Of a stretch of DNA of 64,000 bases, positions 59,883 through 64,000 are shown one piece after another. The DNA comes from Bilophila sp964538355 (GTDB taxonomy: Bacteria; Desulfobacterota; Desulfovibrionia; Desulfovibrionales; Desulfovibrionaceae), in contig CAZIFC010000003.1 in the NCBI GenBank assembly GCA_964538355.1, positions 112,660 through 176,659 on the forward strand, given 5' to 3'. Each line of letters opens with the position of its first letter. Position 1 is the first letter of the stretch. The notes under the pieces were generated by a model that saw only the letters and a program-made list of their open reading frames with translations, made no database searches and was not told where the DNA came from. A program made the position numbers and the translations under genes.

Positions 59883-60266
59883 TCAGCCAGCCAGGGGAGG
59901 GGGGAGCGCAAATGGAACAGGGCCATCCCATCCGGGATAGGGGATATGGGCCTTTTCAAAGGCAGGAAGCACCTGCTCGGACATTGGCGGAACCGGGGAC
60001 GGAACCACCAAGGAGGAGAAGCCTTCCTGATGGAGGCGAGAGATCGGCTGCTGCTTGACGCGCTGAGGAACGACAAAGGAACTTTCCTTGTTGAAGAACA
60101 GGAAAAGCCCTTCGGTGAACGCGTCGGAATCGCTCTGTGAAAGGAACGTGGGACGCAACAGGCCTTCATTGGAAATCGTTGCGGCAGGATCAGCGGGGAG
60201 TTTCGCCTCGGGAGAGAACAGGCCGCCAAGAAACAGCACAAGGCTCATAAGCCCCATGAGGAGCAT
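59883..60266 (-). CDS. Unknown membrane-anchored or exported protein
   Basis: 127 residues from the ATG at 60266, chosen because CCGGAGGCCAT precedes it; an ATG at 60308 would add 14 residues. The N-terminus (MLLMGLMSLVLFLGGLFSPEA) is a signal peptide or anchor. The rest is unrecognised: SQSDSDAFTEGLFLFFNKESSFVV then a Pro-rich end (PVPPMSEQVLPAFEK; PFALPPPLAG). A TATAAT at 60326-60321 would give a leader of about 48 bases. Not known to be expressed; weaker than neighbouring calls. Confidence 0.5.
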   Translation of the reverse strand: MLLMGLMSLVLFLGGLFSPEAKLPADPAATISNEGLLRPTFLSQSDSDAFTEGLFLFFNKESSFVVPQRVKQQPISRLHQEGFSSLVVPSPVPPMSEQVLPAFEKAHIPYPGWDGPVPFALPPPLAG

Positions 60267-60598
60267 ATGGCCTCCGGGTGTGAGCGTGTTTCTCTGAATC
60301 GCGTCCATGTCCTATCCCTTATTATACTGGCGTGTTGCCCGTCTGCCTGGACGGGAAAATACCGCCGCCAATATCGGCTGTCAATGAGAATTGTGCCTTT
60401 TTTCCCATCACGCCAGAGCACCGATCGGAACCGACCGTACTCCATGAATTATTCACATGAAATACTTTGGCAATCCCTGGATTGGCTCCCCAGAACGCTC
60501 CCTCCGGAAAGGGGAAACGCTTTCGCTGGATGAGAAGCGATCCAAACCGAACGCCCGATCAATCATTTTCGGTTATCAAACACATCACGTTTTCCCGT

Positions 60599-60627
60599 TT
60601 GTCATACATCGCCATGAGCACTATACC
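60599..60627 (+). promoter_or_regulatory. Promoter of the 30-residue microprotein
   Basis: TTGTCA (60599-60604), exactly 17 bases, TATACC (60622-60627). The predicted start of transcription lies about 50 bases before the ATG. The rest of the gap from 60309 shows only AT-rich sequence. Confidence 0.6.
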
Positions 60628-60684
60628 AGAGTCACGGAGATGCTCTCCTGTATGTAACCACCCTGTAGCAGCAAGGAGTTTGCC

Positions 60685-60777
60685 ATGTCTTTCATGATGA
60701 TTGCCACCATCAGCGGAGTTTTTTTGCTTGCTTCCATCGCAGTCGGGGCTTACGGGACCATCAAGTACAACAAATAA
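60685..60777 (+). CDS. 30-residue membrane microprotein
   Basis: ATG at 60685, TAA at 60775-60777. A strong GCAAGGAG sits 7 bases before the start. The protein begins MSFMMIATISGVFLLASIAV and ends GAYGTIKYNK: one hydrophobic helix and a short basic tail, the build of small subunits or regulators of membrane complexes. Promoter upstream and terminator downstream make it a stand-alone unit. No homolog recognised. Confidence 0.65.
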   Translation: MSFMMIATISGVFLLASIAVGAYGTIKYNK

Positions 60778-60799
60778 ATTTTCCTTCCATACTGTCATG

Positions 60800-60837
60800 A
60801 AAAGCTCCGTATGTCTCCTTCACGGGGCTTTTCTGTT
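60800..60837 (+). terminator. Terminator after the microprotein
   Basis: AAAAGCTCCGT (60800-60810) pairs with ACGGGGCTTTT (60822-60832), then CTGTTTT. 23 bases past the stop codon. Confidence 0.85.
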
Positions 60838-60882
60838 TTAGAAAAATGCATTTCAATGATATTGCAGTGATTATATCTTTAC

Positions 60883-60920
60883 AGGCCTTCCCCGCACACC
60901 AGGATACGCGGGGAAGGCCT
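60883..60920. terminator. Perfect 13-base hairpin
   Basis: AGGCCTTCCCCGC (60883-60895) and GCGGGGAAGGCCT (60908-60920), loop of 12. Followed by TTGTC on the plus strand and by a few T on the minus strand. A second terminator soon after that of the microprotein; what it ends is unclear. Confidence 0.6.
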
Positions 60921-60963
60921 TTGTCGTCCATACACGGGTATTTCAGCGTGTGGTTTTCAGGGA

Positions 60964-61113
60964 ACCGATTCGGGGCGGACGCCGACGGCCCGTCTGCTCG
61001 CCGCCAACCGGTTCTCCAGCGGCGCAAAGGTTCCCGAAACGCGGCAGGCCATTCTCGCCGCACTGGTGGGCAATGCGCTGGCCTGCGGCAGCCTGTACCG
61101 CCCTCCCCATTGA
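60964..61113 (+). pseudogene. Possible 3' remnant of a lost gene
   Basis: A reading frame ending in TGA at 61111-61113 codes TPTARLLAANRFSSGAKVPE, then TRQAILAALVGNALACGSLY and RPPH, with about 80% G/C in third positions, as in real genes here. There is no start codon or ribosome binding site upstream in frame before a stop and a terminator hairpin. It looks like the tail of a gene whose front has been deleted. Family unknown. Confidence 0.35.
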
Positions 61114-61287
61114 TACCGGACGGCACACGCCCCGTTTCCGTCCCGCATCCTCTCCCCCTCAATGGATAAACTCCATATTTCAGAATCGCGGTGCAGATTT
61201 TTTTTTGGAAGAAACACGTTTTTCCAGCCTGTAAACGAGGATCCCCATTGACAGGATCCGGAGTTCGAGGCACACTAATGTGAACTG

Positions 61288-61305
61288 TCGAACAATCTTG
61301 TTCGA
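61288..61305. promoter_or_regulatory. Perfect palindrome upstream of the split-Soret cytochrome
   Basis: TCGAACAA-TC-TTGTTCGA, 8-base arms. Lies about 155 bases before the cytochrome ATG and just after a TTGACA at 61247-61252. Probable regulator-binding site. Confidence 0.55.
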
Positions 61306-61331
61306 AACCGTTTATTTTCAGGCTATGCGAA

Positions 61332-61348
61332 ATGGGGATTGTCCCCAT
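61332..61348. promoter_or_regulatory. Second palindrome upstream of the split-Soret cytochrome
   Basis: ATGGGGA-TTG-TCCCCAT, 7-base arms. Either a second operator or a leader hairpin. The region 60921-61459 contains no intact gene. Confidence 0.5.
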
Positions 61349-61459
61349 CAGCGTTCTTTTTCGACCCAATATCGGTTTTTATGCCGAACGGACGTCCTTG
61401 CGGATGCGGCGAACCGGTATTGAGCGAAAAGGAACAAACTCGTGCAGGGAGGAGAAGCT

Positions 61460-62284
61460 ATGGAACTGACCAGAAGAGCGATGCTTGGAGCTTTGGGCGG
61501 CTTGGCAGTGGGCGGCACTGTCGCGACGGTAGTGGGAACCAGCATTGCAGCAGAAGCCAAGCCCAAACGCTTTGAACAGGTCAACGGCGAATTCGGCTGG
61601 AAACCTCACAAGCTCGATCCCAAGGTCTGCGCTCCGGTCGCCTACGACGGCTACTGGCACAAGGGCTATGCCTGTGGGTATGGAACGTTCTACGGCATCA
61701 TCGGCATGATGGGCGAACAGTTCGGAGCACCTTACAACCAGTTCCCCTTCACCATGCTGGAAGTCAACAAGGCCGGCATTTCCGGCTGGGGAACCATTTG
61801 CGGCGCACTGTACGGTGCTGCTGCGGCCTTCGGCCTTTTCTGGGGCCGCAAGGAACGTGATCCCATGGTGACGGAACTCTTCCGCTGGTATGAAACCACC
61901 AAGCTCCCCATCTACAACCCCGGCGATGCCGCGAAGGGTGTAAAAGGCCCCATCCCTGCCAACGTCTCCGAATCCGTCCTCTGCCACATTTCCGTATCCA
62001 AGTGGTGTTACGAACACAAGCTGGACGAAAAGAGCAAGGAACGCAGCGAACGCTGTGGCCGTATCACCGCAGACGTGACCCAGAAAGCCATTGAAATCAT
62101 CAACGCCAAGATCGAGGCGGGCAAAGACTGGAAGGGCGTTTTCCCCAAGCAGGCATCCGTGGCCTACTGTGGCGAATGCCACGCTGCGGGCAAGCAGTCC
62201 GATATCCAGAAGGGCAAAATGGACTGTACGCCCTGCCACAGCGGCAGCGAACATGTACAGAACAAGTTCAAGGATCACCCCTAA
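61460..62284 (+). CDS. Split-Soret cytochrome c, Tat-exported
   Basis: 274 residues from the ATG at 61460 with GGGAGGAG before it; a GTG at 61442 overlaps that site and is rejected. Twin-arginine leader (ELTRRAMLGALGGLAVGG). Two c-type heme sites: CGECH (237-241) and CTPCH (256-260). The N-terminal half carries HKGYACGYGTFYGIIGMMGE and ISGWGTICGALYGAAAAFGLF, a C-GC type domain also found in redox proteins of anaerobes. Cys174, Cys183 and Cys199 could bind an Fe-S cluster. It matches the split-Soret cytochrome known from Desulfovibrio desulfuricans, a dimer with stacked hemes; its physiological partner is not settled. Confidence 0.92.
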   Translation: MELTRRAMLGALGGLAVGGTVATVVGTSIAAEAKPKRFEQVNGEFGWKPHKLDPKVCAPVAYDGYWHKGYACGYGTFYGIIGMMGEQFGAPYNQFPFTMLEVNKAGISGWGTICGALYGAAAAFGLFWGRKERDPMVTELFRWYETTKLPIYNPGDAAKGVKGPIPANVSESVLCHISVSKWCYEHKLDEKSKERSERCGRITADVTQKAIEIINAKIEAGKDWKGVFPKQASVAYCGECHAAGKQSDIQKGKMDCTPCHSGSEHVQNKFKDHP

Positions 62285-62309
62285 ATCGAACGCCAAGGTT
62301 GTGGGAAAA

Positions 62310-62343
62310 GCGGGGAAGCACACGCGTCCTGTGCCTTCCCCGC
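62310..62343 (+). terminator. First hairpin after the cytochrome gene
   Basis: GCGGGGAAGCAC pairs with GTGCCTTCCCCGC (one-base bulge). 26 bases past the stop; no T-run, so likely a 3' stability structure. Confidence 0.55.
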
Positions 62344-62359
62344 CTGTTCCGCACAGACG

Positions 62360-62394
62360 AAAAGGCATGGCTCCCAACTTGGGCCATGCCTTTT
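62360..62394 (+). terminator. Terminator after the cytochrome gene
   Basis: AAAAGGCATGGC (62360-62371) and GCCATGCCTTTT (62383-62394), a perfect 12-base stem ending in T4. Confidence 0.85.
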
Positions 62395-62447
62395 CCGTAT
62401 CGTCAGAAGATCTTGTGTTCATCTGGGCAGCGCAGTAGAATCATCCC

Positions 62448-63521
62448 ATGAATACCCCTACTCCGCACGCCTTTGCCCTGTTCTCCGGCGGCTTGGACAG
62501 CATTCTGGCTGCCCGGCTGATCATGGAACAGGGGCTTACTGTTCGTTGTCTGCACTTTGTCTCGCCTTTTTTTGGCAAACCGCAGCTTATTCCTCACTGG
62601 GAGCGCATCTACGGCGTTGAAATAGAAGCCGTGGACATCGGCGATGCCTTTGTCCAACTGCTTCGGGAACGCCCCCCGCACGGTTTCGGCAAGGTCATGA
62701 ACCCCTGCGTGGACTGCAAGATTCTCATGATGCGTACCGCCCGGGCAATCATGCAGGAACGAGGAGCTTCCTTTCTCATTTCTGGAGAGGTGCTCGGACA
62801 GCGGCCCATGTCACAACGCAGAGATACGCTCAACGTGATCCGCCGGGATGCCGATGTGCGGGACGTGTTGCTGCGCCCTTTGAGCGCGCAACATCTTGAT
62901 CCCACCGCCGTGGAACTCTCCGGGCTTGTAGACCGGAGCCGTCTGCTCGGCATCTTTGGGCGCGGGCGCAAGGATCAGATGGCTCTGTCGGAACGCATGG
63001 GCCTGAAGGAAATCCCCACTCCCGCCGGCGGGTGCAAACTGGCGGAAAAAGAAAACGCCCGGCGGTACTGGCCGGTGCTCACGCTGCTGGAAAATCCGAC
63101 AGCCGAAGACTTCCACCTCTCCAACATCGGACGCCAATACTGGGCGGATACGCACTGGCTGAGCATGGGCCGCAACGAAGCGGACAATACCGCTCTGGAA
63201 AAACTGGTTCGGCCCGGAGACGCCATCCTGCGCGTCCGCGACTTTCCAAGCCCCTTTGCATTGGCACGGCAAATCAAGCCGTGGGATGCCGAGGTACTGA
63301 AGGATGCCGCCAGTCTGGTAGCCTCATACTCGCCCAAAGGGGTTCGTGCGGCGGAGGCGTCCCCGGAAGGAACCGTTGCCGTTCGCATTCAGATCAATGG
63401 AGAAAGCAGTTTTGTAGACGTCGTACCCAGACGCGTGCCGAAACTCGAGTGGGGGGAACCTGATTTCGCCGATGTCCGCAAGGCCATCAAGTCAGAAAAC
63501 CAGCCCACGTTTGACGAATAG
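62448..63521 (+). CDS. PP-loop ATPase, probable tRNA thiolation-type enzyme
   Basis: 357 residues. The PP-loop ALFSGGLDSILAARLIMEQG opens the protein (residues 10-29). NPCVDCKILMM (CxxC) and ISGEVLGQRPMSQ match the ThiI/MnmA-like family that adenylates tRNA and adds sulfur. GGCKLAEKE supplies a third cysteine. The C-terminal 130 residues form a separate domain (EDFHLSNIGRQYWADTHWLSMGRNEADN, LVRPGDAILRVRDFPSP), resembling the NFACT-R-like RNA-binding domain. Likely a tRNA sulfur-transfer enzyme; specific base unknown. The ribosome binding site is weak. Confidence 0.8.
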   Translation: MNTPTPHAFALFSGGLDSILAARLIMEQGLTVRCLHFVSPFFGKPQLIPHWERIYGVEIEAVDIGDAFVQLLRERPPHGFGKVMNPCVDCKILMMRTARAIMQERGASFLISGEVLGQRPMSQRRDTLNVIRRDADVRDVLLRPLSAQHLDPTAVELSGLVDRSRLLGIFGRGRKDQMALSERMGLKEIPTPAGGCKLAEKENARRYWPVLTLLENPTAEDFHLSNIGRQYWADTHWLSMGRNEADNTALEKLVRPGDAILRVRDFPSPFALARQIKPWDAEVLKDAASLVASYSPKGVRAAEASPEGTVAVRIQINGESSFVDVVPRRVPKLEWGEPDFADVRKAIKSENQPTFDE

Positions 63522-63540
63522 CCGTCTCCTGTCCAAATGG

Positions 63541-63576
63541 AATCCCTCCGCAGCAGAACGCTCTGGAGGGATTTTT
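63541..63576 (+). terminator. Terminator after the PP-loop gene
   Basis: AATCCCTCC (63541-63549) and GGAGGGATT (63565-63573), then TTT. The following 365 bases up to the tRNA show no gene with codon use like the neighbours. Confidence 0.85.
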
Positions 63577-63894
63577 GAACATGGCGCAAACATGAATAAA
63601 ACGGAACCGACCTTCCGAGACAAGCTGTATCGGGTAATCCTTCCAAACGATTCAATAGCATACAACAACATATTCTGACATGCCTGACGGAGCTTCAGCA
63701 TGCCGGCAAGCAGGCCTTGCCCTGGACGGCCCAAACGTTTGCAGGACAGGAAACGCTCCCGTACACCCCAGCGTCGGCTCCCTTTCCTGAAAACCGGCCA
63801 GATTTTCTGAACAAACCCGCGGCATACTGCTTGCCTGATCACCCAGCCTGCATTGCGGCTCTGTAACGAATCCCCCCTGCCTGCAACCTTGGAC

Positions 63895-63923
63895 TTGACA
63901 GGCACTGCCATGAACACCTAAAA
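63895..63923 (+). promoter_or_regulatory. Putative promoter of tRNA-Arg
   Basis: TTGACA (63895-63900), 17-base spacer, CTAAAA (63918-63923), 17 bases before the tRNA. The -10 is a poor match. Confidence 0.5.
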
Positions 63924-63940
63924 GAATGCGTCCAGCATAC

Positions 63941-64000
63941 GCGCCCGTAGCTCAGTTGGATAGAGCGACAGCCTCCTAAGCTGTAGGCCACAAGTTCGAT
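63941..64000 (+). tRNA. tRNA-Arg (anticodon CCT), cut by the window edge
   Basis: GCGCCCG acceptor, TAGCTCAGTTGGATAGAGC D-arm, anticodon stem ACAGC with loop CTCCTAA (CCT reads AGG), GTTCGAT T-loop start. The 3' end is beyond the window. tRNA genes are frequent integration sites, so the sequence beyond is worth checking. Confidence 0.93.

Noticed and set aside
60943..61128. Minus-strand frame in the region of the gene remnant
   Set aside because: Lower third-position GC and no start signal; the plus-strand frame is the coding-like one.
63492..63917. A 141-codon minus-strand frame between the PP-loop gene and tRNA-Arg
   Set aside because: No clear ribosome binding site, it runs through the PP-loop terminator and coding end, and it shows no recognisable motif.

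Overview
The window is a gene-dense, high-GC stretch of bacterial chromosome. It most likely comes from a sulfate- or sulfite-respiring member of the Desulfovibrionaceae (Desulfovibrio or Bilophila type). The evidence is a Tat-exported split-Soret cytochrome c, a pyruvate carboxylase next to a very long PEP synthase, a corrinoid-activator-type ASKHA ferredoxin, a two-subunit class I fumarase, a full molybdate uptake operon with ModD, and codon use with mostly G or C in third position. It looks like core chromosome: there is no transposase, integrase, phage gene, CRISPR array or rRNA. Three complete tRNA genes (Lys, Glu, Gln) and the 5' part of a fourth (Arg) are present.

Layout. 1-4487 (minus): cca, an ASKHA/2Fe-2S protein, pgk and an Rsm22-like methyltransferase cut by the window edge, probably one operon. 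4486-13015 (plus): biotin ligase, pyruvate carboxylase and a PEP-synthase-like enzyme, a pyruvate to oxaloacetate/PEP module in which the ligase can biotinylate its neighbour. 13197-19189: ispG, a radical SAM protein, a small membrane protein, a tandem HdeA-like periplasmic protein, a Tat-exported polysaccharide deacetylase and an outer-membrane barrel. 19508-27161 (plus): proS, then xseA-M23 lipoprotein-xseB-ispA-dxs. With ispG this gives three isoprenoid genes. 27313-29835 (minus): tilS, coaX, queF. 30029-36291 (plus): MogA-like protein, dut, argD, YhcH-type protein, a DksA-type zinc finger and an STT3/PglB oligosaccharyltransferase. 36467-39380 (minus): ffh-rpsP-khpA-rimM, with terminators after rpsP and after rimM.

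39451-48988: an HxlR regulator divergent from a nitroreductase with a palindromic operator between them, the fumarase pair, an unknown 272-residue protein behind a structured leader, ilvD, tRNA-Lys, an EF-hand protein, glnS and a second polysaccharide deacetylase. 49044-56843: YchJ, a MobB/Fe-S fusion under a palindrome-overlapped promoter, a Tat-exported amidohydrolase, an HPP membrane protein and modC-modA-modB-modD. The Mo-related genes (mogA-like, mobB, modCABD) fit an organism that depends on Mo/W enzymes. 57240-64000: tRNA-Glu/Gln, cstA behind three stacked palindromes, an unannotated zone (59700-61459) holding an unknown anchored protein, a 30-residue membrane microprotein and a probable gene remnant, then the split-Soret cytochrome, a PP-loop protein and tRNA-Arg.

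The least explained part is 59650-61460: a microprotein with its own promoter, ribosome binding site and terminator, a coding-like fragment without a start, and several perfect palindromes flanking cstA and the cytochrome gene. No single obvious new multi-gene system was found. All functional calls come from reading motifs and family knowledge by eye; no database search was run.
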